From Maribacter sp. (lineage in GTDB: Bacteria; Bacteroidota; Bacteroidia; Flavobacteriales; Flavobacteriaceae), in contig PDPR01000008.1 in NCBI GenBank assembly GCA_002749285.1, positions 1-64,000 of the forward strand: a stretch of DNA of 64,000 nt, written 5' to 3'. Below the pieces are notes generated by a model that made no database searches, was not told the origin of the DNA, and saw nothing but the letters and a program-made list of their open reading frames with translations. Shown in pieces: positions 23,293 to 35,683 of the stretch (positions are counted from its first letter, which is position 1; each line of letters starts with the position of its first letter). The translations under genes and the position numbers were made by a program.

Positions 23293-25171
23293 TTTTGGTA
23301 TTTATTCTGATTCTTTCGTTCTCCAATAATTCCCGTAAAGCGATTAGGATTATATCCCCGTCAAACGGCAGGATATCGGCAAGGTCCCTGGACGATTTTC
23401 CACCAACACCCAATAGGCGTATGATCTCTTCCGATACAAAGGTAATTAGGTTTGCGCTTAACTCGGTCTTGGCCTTACAGATATCACATCGCCCACATTC
23501 GGTCGATTGGCTTTCCCCAAAATAATGCAGTAATTGTAGGTTCCTACAGGTCTTTGTGTTCCTTATATAGGAAATAATGGCGTCTACATTCTTTGTTTTT
23601 AAGGTATTCAGGGCTTCAACCCTTTTTGCAAATACATTTATGGTGGTATCGTCTTCCCTGGGAACCAAGAAGGTGATCTCGAGATCACTGTTCCGTTCAC
23701 TGTATTCGATAATCTGGTCTGTATGCAATTTTTTCAGCACTGCCAAAACGTTATCCTCCCCGACCTTTGCCTTTTTGGCGACCAATAAGGTGTTTATCTT
23801 GGTATCGAATTCGAAAACACCACCATATGTCCGCAATATGGTTTGTGCGATAACTGCCAAATTCCGGTTTTTATCAAGGTAATCGAATAATCGCTCCTTA
23901 CCGGTTATAAAGCGTAGGGTTGTTTTTTTTGAAAAAGCCTCGGACAAGGCGAAGACCGAATTTTGGTCCAGGATACGAAAGGCATTGTAGGTGATCAAGG
24001 GGTTTAATCGGTATGTCTCACAGAATGTGTTGAAATTTAATTGAAATCGATCATAGGATTCTTCCCCATAGGGTATTTGAAAATAATTGTTGAGTTTGTT
24101 GTATACTAATTTGATAAAGGGGATATCGGGTAAGATACTTAGGAATTGTTTTTTCACCTGTTCGATATCATTATTGTTGGTAAGCAAGATCGCCCGTGCC
24201 GGTTTATTGTTCCTGCCTGCCCTACCGGCCTCCTGAAAGTAGTTCTCGATACAATCGGGGATTTGGTAATGTACCACCAAGGCCACATCGGGCTTATCGA
24301 TACCCATGCCAAAGGCATTTGTCGCCACCATGGTCTTTACCTTGTTGCCCAACCATAGGTCAAGACGGTTCCTTTTTTCTTGTTTGGACAATCCGCCATG
24401 GAAATAAGAGGCAGAACACCCATTCGCCTCTAGAAAGCTGGCCAAGGCCTGGGCCGTACGCCGGGTACGTACATAAACTATGGCACTTTGGTCCAGGTTC
24501 GAACAAAGCTGTTTTAACCGATACCTTTTGTCTTCTTCCCAAGAAACAGAGAAAGCGATGTTGTTGCGGGCAAATGAATCTTTAACGATCAAAGGGTCTT
24601 TCAAAGCGAGGTTTTCGACAATATCCTTTGCCACGGTCTTTGTGGCCGTAGCCGTAAGGGCTATGATAGGTGTATTGGGCAGGAGTTCCCTCAATGTGGA
24701 ACATCCGAGATAGGCAGGTCTGAAATCATGTCCCCATTGCGATATACAGTGCGCCTCATCTATGGCGATAAGAGTAACGTTCATTTGCTGAATACGGTTG
24801 CGGACCAACTCTTGCTGTAACCTTTCGGGGGATAGATAGAGGAACTTGTAATTGCCATATAAACAATTGTCCAAAAGATTATTGACCTCGCTGAACGGAA
24901 TACCCCCAGTCAGGGCAATGGCCTTTATACCCCTTCCCCTCAAGACCTCGACTTGGTTTTGGATCAAGGCGATCAAGGGTGATATTACAATGCAGATACC
25001 TTCCTTGCACAAGGCGGGCAATTGGAAACAGAGCGATTTCCCCCCTCCGGTCGGGAGTAAGGCCAGTACGTCCCTTTCGGCCAATACCGAGTCTATTATT
25101 GTTTTCTGGGAACCTTTGAAGGATCCAAATTCCCAATAATGCTCTAAAATGGTCTGGGGGTCTTTCCGCAT
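23273..25171 (-). CDS. recQ: ATP-dependent DNA helicase RecQ
   Basis: A 632-residue SF2 3'-5' helicase for recombination and replication-fork repair. Motifs are Walker A LLPTGGGKS (Lys45), DEAHCISQWGHDFRP, TATAT, NAFGMGIDKPDV and QEAGRAGR. The RecQ zinc site is present: Cys in KTCRNLQ, then CGRCDIC. A winged-helix region follows and the protein ends without a full HRDC domain; the typical Bacteroidota length is 630-730. It is the middle gene of an operon: its ATG overlaps the ATPase stop by one base and its 3' end overlaps fmt. It is a separate, housekeeping-type RecQ, clearly different from the fusion protein at 6 kb. Confidence 0.95.
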   Translation of the reverse strand: MRKDPQTILEHYWEFGSFKGSQKTIIDSVLAERDVLALLPTGGGKSLCFQLPALCKEGICIVISPLIALIQNQVEVLRGRGIKAIALTGGIPFSEVNNLLDNCLYGNYKFLYLSPERLQQELVRNRIQQMNVTLIAIDEAHCISQWGHDFRPAYLGCSTLRELLPNTPIIALTATATKTVAKDIVENLALKDPLIVKDSFARNNIAFSVSWEEDKRYRLKQLCSNLDQSAIVYVRTRRTAQALASFLEANGCSASYFHGGLSKQEKRNRLDLWLGNKVKTMVATNAFGMGIDKPDVALVVHYQIPDCIENYFQEAGRAGRNNKPARAILLTNNNDIEQVKKQFLSILPDIPFIKLVYNKLNNYFQIPYGEESYDRFQLNFNTFCETYRLNPLITYNAFRILDQNSVFALSEAFSKKTTLRFITGKERLFDYLDKNRNLAVIAQTILRTYGGVFEFDTKINTLLVAKKAKVGEDNVLAVLKKLHTDQIIEYSERNSDLEITFLVPREDDTTINVFAKRVEALNTLKTKNVDAIISYIRNTKTCRNLQLLHYFGESQSTECGRCDICKAKTELSANLITFVSEEIIRLLGVGGKSSRDLADILPFDGDIILIALRELLENERIRINTKNEYEIT

Positions 25172-25734
25172 TATAGTGTATTGGTGTGATCAAGGATAAA
25201 CCGGACCCTTTCCTTAACACTACCTTTAGGTACAAGGGTAATATCATAAGAGAAATTGGCATAGGACCTGGTCAGGCAATCATGGATCTTTATTGACTCT
25301 TCGAACGATTCGAAACGCTCACTGTCCATCACATGGATCTCTTTCCATGGGGGCATTATAAAAATATGATCGTACCTTAAGGTTTGGCAGGGTTCGGAGA
25401 ATTCGGGCCCATAGGTCTGCTGAAAACAATCCATATAAGCTAGTACGTCGGGTATTCCACGGTCAAAAAAGACAATGTCCCTTGTGGATTCCTGTGCAGA
25501 TCGATATTGGTTGATACGTGCGTTCAGGATATTCAAATTAAAACTTTTGGGGTCGGGGACGGAAACAATGGGGTTCGAGGCCATTCCTATTTCATCGCCA
25601 AGGGCCTTTTCCTCCGAAGTCATATCGCGTATGACCTCGTGTAAACAATGGAAGCCATCGTTCTCCAACTGCTCGATGACCGATGTCTTGCCTGTACTGG
25701 GGCCTCCGGTGATTACAATTTTCTTTGCTTTCAA
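25171..25734 (-). CDS. AAA-type ATPase/kinase-like P-loop protein
   Basis: 187 residues. The P-loop GGPSTGKTSVIEQL opens the protein, and the pattern matches AAA_28/NadR-like ATP-binding proteins. A Walker-B-like strand (DIVFFDRGIPDVLAY) follows, and a HIFIMPPWKEIHVMDSERFE segment that in relatives precedes the lid. These proteins may be nucleotide or metabolite kinases; the substrate is unknown. It is the first gene of the ATPase-recQ-fmt operon; its stop shares a base with the recQ start. Confidence 0.82.
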   Translation of the reverse strand: MKAKKIVITGGPSTGKTSVIEQLENDGFHCLHEVIRDMTSEEKALGDEIGMASNPIVSVPDPKSFNLNILNARINQYRSAQESTRDIVFFDRGIPDVLAYMDCFQQTYGPEFSEPCQTLRYDHIFIMPPWKEIHVMDSERFESFEESIKIHDCLTRSYANFSYDITLVPKGSVKERVRFILDHTNTL

Positions 25735-25799
25735 TTGTTTCGTGTTAAGGATGTAAAAATACGGAATACAGGGCTATTATAAAATTGTTGTTGAAGCCT

Positions 25800-25807
25800 T
25801 ATATTTG
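25800..25807 (+). promoter_or_regulatory. -7 box before the DUF493 gene
   Basis: TATATTTG, a match to TAnnTTTG, lies 15 bases before the ATG at 25823, giving a very short leader. No well-placed -33 TTG was found. Confidence 0.45.
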
Positions 25808-25822
25808 CATAAAATTGTAACA

Positions 25823-26110
25823 ATGAACACAGAAAACCCAAAAGAATTTTATTCGCGGTTGCGGATTCAGTTGGAGGAAAGCACCCAATGGCCCTCTTTT
25901 TACCTATACAAATTCATTGTATTGACGGATGAGGGCAAGATCGGTCGGATACATTCCATATTCAATAATCTAGGGGCCGTCATCGATTCCAAACTATCAA
26001 AAAACGGTAAATATACCAGTCTTTCGATACGGGTAAACCTAGAGAACCCCGATGCTGTGATTGAAAAATATATCGAAGTTGGTGCGATTGAAGGGGTTAT
26101 ATCCTTATAA
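25823..26110 (+). CDS. DUF493 (YbeD-like) protein
   Basis: 95 residues with the YbeD/DUF493 ferredoxin-like fold: EFYSRLRIQLEESTQWPSFY, YKFIVLTDEGK, then SKNGKYTSLSIRVNLENPDA. In E. coli YbeD sits near lipoate genes and may be a small-molecule-binding regulatory domain; the role here is unknown. The ATG at 25823 is used, not an in-frame TTG six codons upstream that overlaps the promoter box. It is divergent from the ATPase operon. Confidence 0.85.
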   Translation: MNTENPKEFYSRLRIQLEESTQWPSFYLYKFIVLTDEGKIGRIHSIFNNLGAVIDSKLSKNGKYTSLSIRVNLENPDAVIEKYIEVGAIEGVISL

Positions 26111-26198
26111 AAATAGCAAATACAGCATAATTTTCTTATTTTGCACCCGTTAATAAAAATACTTCCTATCGTGCTTTAATAGCATTAAAACTTAAGAT

Positions 26199-26855
26199 TT
26201 GAATTTAGTAGAAAACCTAGAGTATAATACAGAACGTGAAAAGCTCATAATTCCGGAATACGGTCGCAATTTCCAAAAAATGGTGAACCATGCCGTTTCA
26301 ATAGAAGATCGTGATGAGCGGAACAAAGTGGCCCAAGCCATTATCAGTGTTATGGGTAATATGCAGCCCCATTTAAGGGATGTGCCTGATTTTCAGCATA
26401 AACTATGGGATCAATTGTTCATTATGTCCGATTTTAAATTGGATGTTGATTCCCCTTTTCCAATTACTTCCAAGGAAGTGTTGCAGCAGAGGCCGGAACC
26501 CCTTGGATACCCACAAAATTTCCCAAAATACCGTTTTTATGGTAATAACATAAAACGAATGATCGATGTTGCGGTGCAGTGGGACAAAGGCGATATGCGC
26601 GATGGCCTTGAGTATGCCATTGCCAACCACATGAAAAAATGTTACCTGAACTGGAACAAGGACACGGTAGATGATAAAGTGATATACGATCACTTATATG
26701 AACTTAGCGATGGTCAAATAGACCTTGCCAAAGAAGGGGGCAATCTTACCGATAGTGGCCAATTCCTTAAGAACAGGGTAGCCAAGAACCCCCGTAGTAG
26801 TAATACAGGAAAGAAAAACCAAAGAAACAATAATCGTGGTAAAAAGCGGTACTAA
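26199..26855 (+). CDS. DUF4290 family protein, probable TTG start
   Basis: 218 residues of a Bacteroidota-specific family found next to murA. The conserved part runs from LEYNTEREKLIIPEYGRNFQ through DERNKVAQAIISVMGNMQPH to YFYGN-type and NHMKKCYLNWNKD segments. The C-terminus is basic and Gly/Asn-rich (KKNQRNNNRGKKRY), like an RNA-binding tail. No in-frame ATG precedes the conserved region; the TTG at 26199 gives MNLVENLEYNTERE, which fits the family start. It is 17 bases from murA and probably cotranscribed. Function is unknown. Confidence 0.87.
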   Translation: MNLVENLEYNTEREKLIIPEYGRNFQKMVNHAVSIEDRDERNKVAQAIISVMGNMQPHLRDVPDFQHKLWDQLFIMSDFKLDVDSPFPITSKEVLQQRPEPLGYPQNFPKYRFYGNNIKRMIDVAVQWDKGDMRDGLEYAIANHMKKCYLNWNKDTVDDKVIYDHLYELSDGQIDLAKEGGNLTDSGQFLKNRVAKNPRSSNTGKKNQRNNNRGKKRY

Positions 26856-26872
26856 AATAGTCTCAACCCTAA

Positions 26873-28180
26873 ATGGGAACATTTAAAATTGAAGGTGGCC
26901 ACCGGTTATCTGGGGAAATAACCCCTCAGGGAGCCAAGAATGAGGCGTTGCAGGTTCTATGTGCAGTGCTTTTGACCAAGGAAAAGGTTACGATCAACAA
27001 CATTCCGGACATTCTCGATGTCAATAAACTTATTACCCTGTTGGAGGATTTGGGAGTGAAGATCCAAAAGAAGGGCAAGGGCTCCTATACTTTCAAGGCC
27101 GATGACATAAACCTTGATTATTTACAATCCGGCCAGTTCAAGAAAGATGGTAGTGGATTAAGGGGGTCGATCATGCTCGTTGGACCATTGTTGGCCCGTT
27201 TTGGCAAAGGCTATATTCCTAAGCCAGGGGGTGATAAGATCGGTCGTAGAAGATTGGATACCCATTTTCTGGGTTTTATCGACCTGGGGGCGAAATTCAG
27301 GTATAATAAGGAAGAACATTTTTATGGGGTAGAGGCCGAAAAACTCAAAGGCACTTATATGTTGCTTGATGAGGCTTCTGTTACGGGTACTGCCAATATT
27401 GTAATGGCAGCGGTACTGGCGGAAGGGAAGACCACCATCTACAATGCCGCATGTGAACCTTACCTACAACAGCTATGTAAGATGTTGAATCGTATGGGGG
27501 CCAAGATCTCCGGAATCGGCTCCAACCTTTTAACCATAGAAGGAGTTGACCAATTAGGGGGCACGGAGCATACGATGTTGCCCGATATGATCGAGATAGG
27601 AAGCTGGATCGGAATGGCCGCTATGACAAAAAGTGAATTGACGATCAAGAACGTAAGTTGGGACGACTTGGGGCAAATACCTTCCGTATTTCGAAAAATG
27701 GGAGTCACCATAGAAAGGAAAGGGGATGATATCCATATTCCAGAGCACAAGGATGGCTACATAATACAGAGTTTTATGGATGAATCCATATTAACGGTTT
27801 CCGACGCACCATGGCCAGGGCTTACACCTGACCTTTTGAGTATTATCCTTGTAATGGCCACCCAGGCAAAAGGGGAGGTGCTTATCCACCAGAAAATGTT
27901 TGAAAGTCGCTTGTTCTTTGTGGACAAGTTGATAGACATGGGCGCAAAGATTATTTTATGCGACCCCCATAGGGCGACTGTTATCGGCCATGATTTCAAA
28001 TCGAAATTGAAGGCCACTACCATGGTGTCGCCCGATATTAGGGCGGGGGTTTCCCTTTTGATCGCGGCATTGTCCGCCAAAGGAACCTCTACGATACATA
28101 ATATTGAACAGATCGATCGTGGTTATGAGGATATCGACACCCGTTTACGGGCGATTGGCGCAAAAATCACAAGGGTCTGA
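26873..28180 (+). CDS. murA: UDP-N-acetylglucosamine 1-carboxyvinyltransferase (Asp variant)
   Basis: A 435-residue EPSP-synthase-fold enzyme. It transfers enolpyruvate from PEP to UDP-GlcNAc, the first committed step of peptidoglycan synthesis. Lys22 (AKNEA) and the loop GPLLARFGKGYIPKPGGDKI are present. In that loop the catalytic Cys of E. coli MurA (GGC) is Asp121 (GGD, codon 27233-27235). Asp at this place is known from mycobacteria, chlamydiae and Borrelia; it keeps activity and prevents covalent attack by fosfomycin. Intrinsic fosfomycin resistance of this target is therefore expected. It follows DUF4290, with hairpins after the stop. Confidence 0.95.
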   Translation: MGTFKIEGGHRLSGEITPQGAKNEALQVLCAVLLTKEKVTINNIPDILDVNKLITLLEDLGVKIQKKGKGSYTFKADDINLDYLQSGQFKKDGSGLRGSIMLVGPLLARFGKGYIPKPGGDKIGRRRLDTHFLGFIDLGAKFRYNKEEHFYGVEAEKLKGTYMLLDEASVTGTANIVMAAVLAEGKTTIYNAACEPYLQQLCKMLNRMGAKISGIGSNLLTIEGVDQLGGTEHTMLPDMIEIGSWIGMAAMTKSELTIKNVSWDDLGQIPSVFRKMGVTIERKGDDIHIPEHKDGYIIQSFMDESILTVSDAPWPGLTPDLLSIILVMATQAKGEVLIHQKMFESRLFFVDKLIDMGAKIILCDPHRATVIGHDFKSKLKATTMVSPDIRAGVSLLIAALSAKGTSTIHNIEQIDRGYEDIDTRLRAIGAKITRV

Positions 28181-28209
28181 CCAGAGGTTGGCTTTGTTCA
28201 AAAAAGAGT

Positions 28210-28250
28210 ATATCCATAAATGATGGATATTTGTTTACGGTTTTTTCCGT
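28210..28250 (+). terminator. Two consecutive small hairpins between murA and photolyase
   Basis: ATATCCAT/ATGGATAT (8-bp perfect stem, 28210-28230) is followed by ACGG/CCGT around six T (28237-28250). The genes on both sides converge here. The first hairpin is followed by TTGTTT, a weak U-tract. Confidence 0.5.
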
Positions 28251-28286
28251 ACAATATCTTTGTTATTCAGATATAATGAAAATGTC

Positions 28287-29597
28287 CTACCCAAGGGCTT
28301 CCTTATATACCTTAAGGCAACGCTCCCTGGCCGCCTTATGGTCTACCATCTTGGTCGGGTGGCCCAATCCCTGTACTTCGGGAACCCATTGGTTGATGTA
28401 GGCTTGTTGTTTGTCGAATTTCCTTATTTGTGTGGTCGGGTTGAATATGCGAAAATAAGGGGCAGCATCCACACCGCTACCAGCAGCCCATTGCCAATTG
28501 CCTACGTTGGAGCTTAATTCAAAGTCCAATAGCTTTTCGGCAAAATAAGCTTCGCCCCAACGCCAGTCGATCAATAAATGCTTGCAGAGAAAACTGGCCG
28601 CCAACATTCGTACACGATTATGCATATAGCCGGTTTCATTAAGTTGGCGCATTCCTGCATCAACCAAGGGGTATCCGGTCTGACCGTTTTTCCATTTTTC
28701 GAACTCCTCCCCATTATTCCGCCAGACAATACGGTCATATTTGGGTTTAAAGGCATTGTTCACTGTCCTGGGGAAATGCCAAAGAATCTGCATAAAGAAT
28801 TCGCGCCATATCAATTCGTTCCAGAACACCTCGTTCTTCGATGTAATGGCCTTTTTTAAAATATTGCGGATGGAGACCGTTCCGAACCTTAAATGTGGGC
28901 CGATCCTGGAAGTCCCATTGGTTTTGGCCGGAAAGTTCCTTGTTGCCCCATAATGGTCGATCAGGTCATCGGATACTACATAATCGGGTACTTTTATGGC
29001 TGATTCCTTAAATCCCAACTCCCCTAAGGTAGGAAAGGGCAGTTCCCGGTCCTGTATGAAATTGTTGATAGTCGGGTAACCATCAATCTGTTTCAAGGGA
29101 TTATCGGCATGGAATTTTTCCTTCCATTTGTTCTTGTACGGGGTGTATACCACATAGGGATTCCCATCAGCTTTCACGACCTCGTCCCTTTCAAAAATAA
29201 CCTGGTTCTTGTAGGTGTGGAAAAGAATGCCCTTACCCGTAAGGAATTCTTTTATTTGTTTGTCCCGCTTTAGGGCATAAGGCTCATAATCACGATTGGT
29301 ATAAATGGCCTCGATCTCGAAATCCACGATCAGTTTCCCGAATATTTCAAGGGGTCTTCCAAAATAAACCCCCATGGAGCTGTTGAATTCCTTTTTTAGT
29401 TCCGAATTGATTTTGGAGATGGTTTCGTGGATAAAGGTGACCCGGGCATCAATTTCGGGTAGTTGGGATATTATCTCCCTATCGAATATGAAAATTGGGA
29501 GAACACGGGATGATAGCTTCAGTGCTTGTGAAAGCCCTATGTTGTCCTCGAGGCATAAATCCCTTCTAAACCAAAAAACCGATATTTTTTTCTCCAT
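28287..29597 (-). CDS. phr: Deoxyribodipyrimidine photolyase (cryptochrome/photolyase family)
   Basis: 436 residues, the usual class I CPD photolyase length. The N-terminal alpha/beta antenna domain starts KISVFWFRRDLCLEDNIGLSQ. The FAD-binding C-terminal domain contains TSRIGPHLRFGTVSIRNIL, NELIWREFFMQILWHFP, YPLVDAGMRQLNETGYMHNR, VRMLAASFLCKHLLIDWRWG and NVGNWQWAAGSGVDA, covering the FAD-binding and Trp electron-transfer positions. It repairs UV-induced pyrimidine dimers using light. It is transcribed alone, convergent with murA. The symbol is given by family. Confidence 0.94.
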   Translation of the reverse strand: MEKKISVFWFRRDLCLEDNIGLSQALKLSSRVLPIFIFDREIISQLPEIDARVTFIHETISKINSELKKEFNSSMGVYFGRPLEIFGKLIVDFEIEAIYTNRDYEPYALKRDKQIKEFLTGKGILFHTYKNQVIFERDEVVKADGNPYVVYTPYKNKWKEKFHADNPLKQIDGYPTINNFIQDRELPFPTLGELGFKESAIKVPDYVVSDDLIDHYGATRNFPAKTNGTSRIGPHLRFGTVSIRNILKKAITSKNEVFWNELIWREFFMQILWHFPRTVNNAFKPKYDRIVWRNNGEEFEKWKNGQTGYPLVDAGMRQLNETGYMHNRVRMLAASFLCKHLLIDWRWGEAYFAEKLLDFELSSNVGNWQWAAGSGVDAAPYFRIFNPTTQIRKFDKQQAYINQWVPEVQGLGHPTKMVDHKAARERCLKVYKEALG

Positions 29598-30029
29598 ATT
29601 GATTTATATTGGGGGTTGATGGTACTTTATCCAATACCTGCCTGTCCAGAAATTTTCCGAATTGATAGGGGACTTGGTGATTTTGGCCATATTCCTTGTT
29701 TCCCCCACCTTCTTTGAAGGATGTACTTGTGTTATCGCTCCTTTCCTTTTCCCTTTCCCTGCTTGGGAAGCTACGAAAACATTGCGGTTTTTCCATGACG
29801 ATAGGCTAAAAAATCCAACTCTACGGGAATTACTTATCAATAATGTATTCTTTTCCCTTATGGGGTTTATGTCCAGTGTTGTTGTATGGCCATTGGGATG
29901 GCCAAAGAGTGTGATTGATAGTGTTTCATGGGGGTGGTGGATCGTGTTCGACAAAAGTATAAAATGATGGAACGGTATAAGGAAGTTCATTTCATTTCAA
30001 TTTTGTACATTGACGTATTGGAAATTACT
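29598..30029. other. Gene-free stretch upstream of photolyase
   Basis: Several open frames of 76-128 codons cross this interval on both strands, but none shows a recognisable domain or family pattern and their compositions are odd. It probably contains the divergent promoters of photolyase and the secreted protein at 30030. A decayed gene cannot be excluded. Confidence 0.4.
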
Positions 30030-31190
30030 ATGGGAACAACTGTACTGACAATTATATTGATGCTGACGTATTTTTGGGGGAATGCCCAAACAAGTATAGG
30101 GGAGGTAGGTCAAATGCCTAAGGAATTATTGGAAAATTCCGGACATATATTCTACAATGGAAGTTTGGTTTCCCTTAATGATTCGGGCAATGAGCCAATA
30201 CTTTATGTCTTGGATACGCTGACCATGCAAGTAACCAGAAAGGTATCTGTCCTGAACGGGACGAATATCGATTGGGAAGATCTCGCCCAGGATGATGCTT
30301 TTATCTATGTGGCCGATATTGGCAATTATTCGGGAATACGAACCGATCTTTCAATCTATAAAATTTCAAAGGATGATTTTAACAGTGGGGATGAAGTTAC
30401 GGCAGAAACCATCCATTTTAGTTACGGGGACCAAAAAGATTACATTGATAACGGAAAAAGTGACTGGGATGCCGAAGCTTTAACGGTCTACAATGACCAA
30501 CTGCTGTTGTTCACAAAACAATGGATATCAGAGGGCACCGTAGTATATAGCATACCCAAGGAAGCAGGAAACCATGTGGCGGAAAAAGTAGCATCATACG
30601 CTACGAACGGTTTGGTTGCCGGGGCCACTTATGATGAACAACAAAATGATCTGTTGTTGATTGCCTATTCAAGCACATTGGAACCATTTGTTCTAAGAAG
30701 TAGGGATATTACGGGTACGTCGATTTTTGGTGATACAGTAGAGCGGATACCTTTGGGAATCGGTTCTGCACAGGCTGAGGCGATTACAACCGTTGGCCCA
30801 CAGCGCTATTTCATTGGTACGGAACAGTTTGAACGACAAGAACTGGGCATATATCTAGACCCAATGCTATACGCTATCCAATTTAAAGTAGATAATGGGA
30901 CAATCGATGAAATGGAAAATGAGGAAGACGACCCCAGTATAGGGTACGATGATGATCGTTTGTTGATCTATGGTTCCTATAACCTGGGAAAACTTCAATA
31001 TGACCTGGTCTCCAACAAACCAATCCTGGCCCGGGCTGTTTTTGATACCTCGGGAAAAATGGTCCAATTTACATTGGGCGCCGACATAAAAAATACAGTT
31101 TTGGACGAAACCTACTTGGAACCAGGGGTATATTATCTTACTATTTATTTGGGCGATAAAGTACTCTCCAAGGCTTTTATGGCCCACTGA
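30030..31190 (+). CDS. Secreted protein with type IX secretion-like C-terminal domain
   Basis: About 386 residues from the ATG at 30030, which begins a signal peptide (GTTVLTIILMLTYFWGNAQ). An open frame continues 34 codons upstream but would bury the signal. The body is a beta-propeller-like domain (NIDWEDLAQDDAFIYVADIG, SDWDAEALTVYNDQLLLFTK, repeated). Residues from about 305 (LLIYGSYNLGKLQYDL, ARAVFDTSGKMVQ, LEPGVYYLTIYLGDKVLSKA) resemble the T9SS type A sorting domain, which targets proteins to the cell surface in Bacteroidota. The match is by pattern and is somewhat divergent. The ligand is unknown. Confidence 0.72.
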   Translation: MGTTVLTIILMLTYFWGNAQTSIGEVGQMPKELLENSGHIFYNGSLVSLNDSGNEPILYVLDTLTMQVTRKVSVLNGTNIDWEDLAQDDAFIYVADIGNYSGIRTDLSIYKISKDDFNSGDEVTAETIHFSYGDQKDYIDNGKSDWDAEALTVYNDQLLLFTKQWISEGTVVYSIPKEAGNHVAEKVASYATNGLVAGATYDEQQNDLLLIAYSSTLEPFVLRSRDITGTSIFGDTVERIPLGIGSAQAEAITTVGPQRYFIGTEQFERQELGIYLDPMLYAIQFKVDNGTIDEMENEEDDPSIGYDDDRLLIYGSYNLGKLQYDLVSNKPILARAVFDTSGKMVQFTLGADIKNTVLDETYLEPGVYYLTIYLGDKVLSKAFMAH

Positions 31191-31246
31191 TTTCCAGATT
31201 TCCATCATTTAGGAATTTGTTAACACTTGTGGCAAGGGTTTATATA

Positions 31247-31254
31247 TAGCTTTG
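31247..31254 (+). promoter_or_regulatory. -7 box before the DUF2911 gene
   Basis: TAGCTTTG fits TAnnTTTG. A TTG lies 17 bases upstream (31227-31229), slightly short of the usual spacing. The ATG at 31275 is 20 bases after the box. Confidence 0.45.
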
Positions 31255-31274
31255 GGGAAAATAAACATATAGTA

Positions 31275-32120
31275 ATGAAAAAAATCCTAGTATTAGTATG
31301 TGTGGCCTTAGCTTCCTTTTCAATTGAAGCCCAGATAAAGACGCCACAACCGAGTCCATCCTCAACATTGATCCAAACAGTTGGCTTGACCGATGTAACC
31401 ATAGCTTATTCAAGACCGGCAATGCGCGGCAGGACTATCTTCGGTGATTTGGTGCCTTATGGTAAGATATGGAGAACAGGGGCAAACAAGAACACCACTA
31501 TCGATTTCAGTACCGATGTTACTATTGATGGCCAAGAACTTAAGGCAGGTTCATATGCCATTTATACCAAACCAGGGAAATCTTCTTGGGAAGTGATTTT
31601 TTATTCAGATACCAATAATTGGGGCAAGCCAAAAAAATGGGATGAGAGTAAGGTAGCTTTAAAGACAACGGTAGGGGTTCAGGCCATGCCGATAGGTGTT
31701 GAATCCTTTATGATCGTAATCGATGAAATAAGTAATGATGCCGCTACATTGGGTATGCTTTGGGAAAACACCTATGTAGGTGTGAAATTCGAGGTACCTA
31801 CCGATACCACGGTAATGGAAAACATAGAAAAAGTACTTAATGGCCCTAGTGCCAACGATTACTATGCTGCTGCCGTCTATTATTCATCAACGGACAAGGA
31901 TATCAATAAGGCCAAGGAATTTATGGACAAGGCCATGGCAATGATCAAAGAACCCGCTTATTGGCAATTGCGACAACAATCTTTGATACAGGCCAAGGCA
32001 GGTGATAAGAAAGGAGCTATTGCCACGGCAAAAAAATCTTTGGCAGCAGCTGAGGCGGCAGGTAATGCCGGTTACGTTAAAATGAACAAGGAATCCCTAA
32101 AAGAATGGGGCGCAATGTAA
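31275..32120 (+). CDS. Secreted DUF2911 protein
   Basis: 281 residues. A signal peptide (MKKILVLVCVALASFSIEAQ) is followed by a DUF2911 domain: QTVGLTDVTIAYSRPAMRGR, FGDLVPYGKIWRTGANKNTT and DVTIDGQELKAGSYAIYTKP are the family hallmarks. A C-terminal helical part (about 190-281; NKAKEFMDKAMAM, KKGAIATAKKSLAAAEAAG) resembles a TPR-like repeat. The family is abundant in Bacteroidota and of unknown function, probably periplasmic. The ATG at 31275 is used because it starts the signal peptide. A strong terminator follows. Confidence 0.9.
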   Translation: MKKILVLVCVALASFSIEAQIKTPQPSPSSTLIQTVGLTDVTIAYSRPAMRGRTIFGDLVPYGKIWRTGANKNTTIDFSTDVTIDGQELKAGSYAIYTKPGKSSWEVIFYSDTNNWGKPKKWDESKVALKTTVGVQAMPIGVESFMIVIDEISNDAATLGMLWENTYVGVKFEVPTDTTVMENIEKVLNGPSANDYYAAAVYYSSTDKDINKAKEFMDKAMAMIKEPAYWQLRQQSLIQAKAGDKKGAIATAKKSLAAAEAAGNAGYVKMNKESLKEWGAM

Positions 32121-32143
32121 TTGCTGCATGTAAGGATACAAAG

Positions 32144-32169
32144 GCCCTGATTACGTCAGGGCTTTTTTT
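32144..32169 (+). terminator. Terminator after the DUF2911 gene
   Basis: GCCCTGA, 5-base loop, TCAGGGC, then seven T. The stem sequence is the same as the one at 20307, as often happens with terminators in one genome. Confidence 0.88.
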
Positions 32170-32385
32170 ATGGCCTAAATCCTTATTTTAGCTTGTTAAA
32201 TAGTATTTTTGATAGAGAGTTCGTTTAGACTTTTTGGGTTTAAGCGAAAATCAGTGGTTTTTTGTTCTGTTGAAAAGTTGCATGGCAGGGTCACGGAAGT
32301 AAAGAAAGACGAGAACAGGGCAGAAAACGGAAATTTTCTGGCAAGCCGAAAAAATTTGAATAAGTTTAATGAATTCCATAAATAA

Positions 32386-35598
<3,213 letters not shown>

Positions 35599-35683
35599 TA
35601 AGGGGCTCCCTGTCAAAAATACTTTGTCAATATGCTTTTGGGTATTCGAGCGGTACTGCGATAGGATAGTTTTGGTTTAAGGA

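Noticed and set aside
23273..25171. The stand-alone RecQ as a duplicate of the RecQ part of the fusion
   Set aside because: The two share only helicase motifs; flanking domains, the zinc site and base composition differ.
29604..29990. Overlapping open frames of 76-128 codons upstream of photolyase
   Set aside because: Frames on both strands overlap each other, with no recognisable pattern; DUF2256-like motifs often found near photolyase were looked for and not seen.
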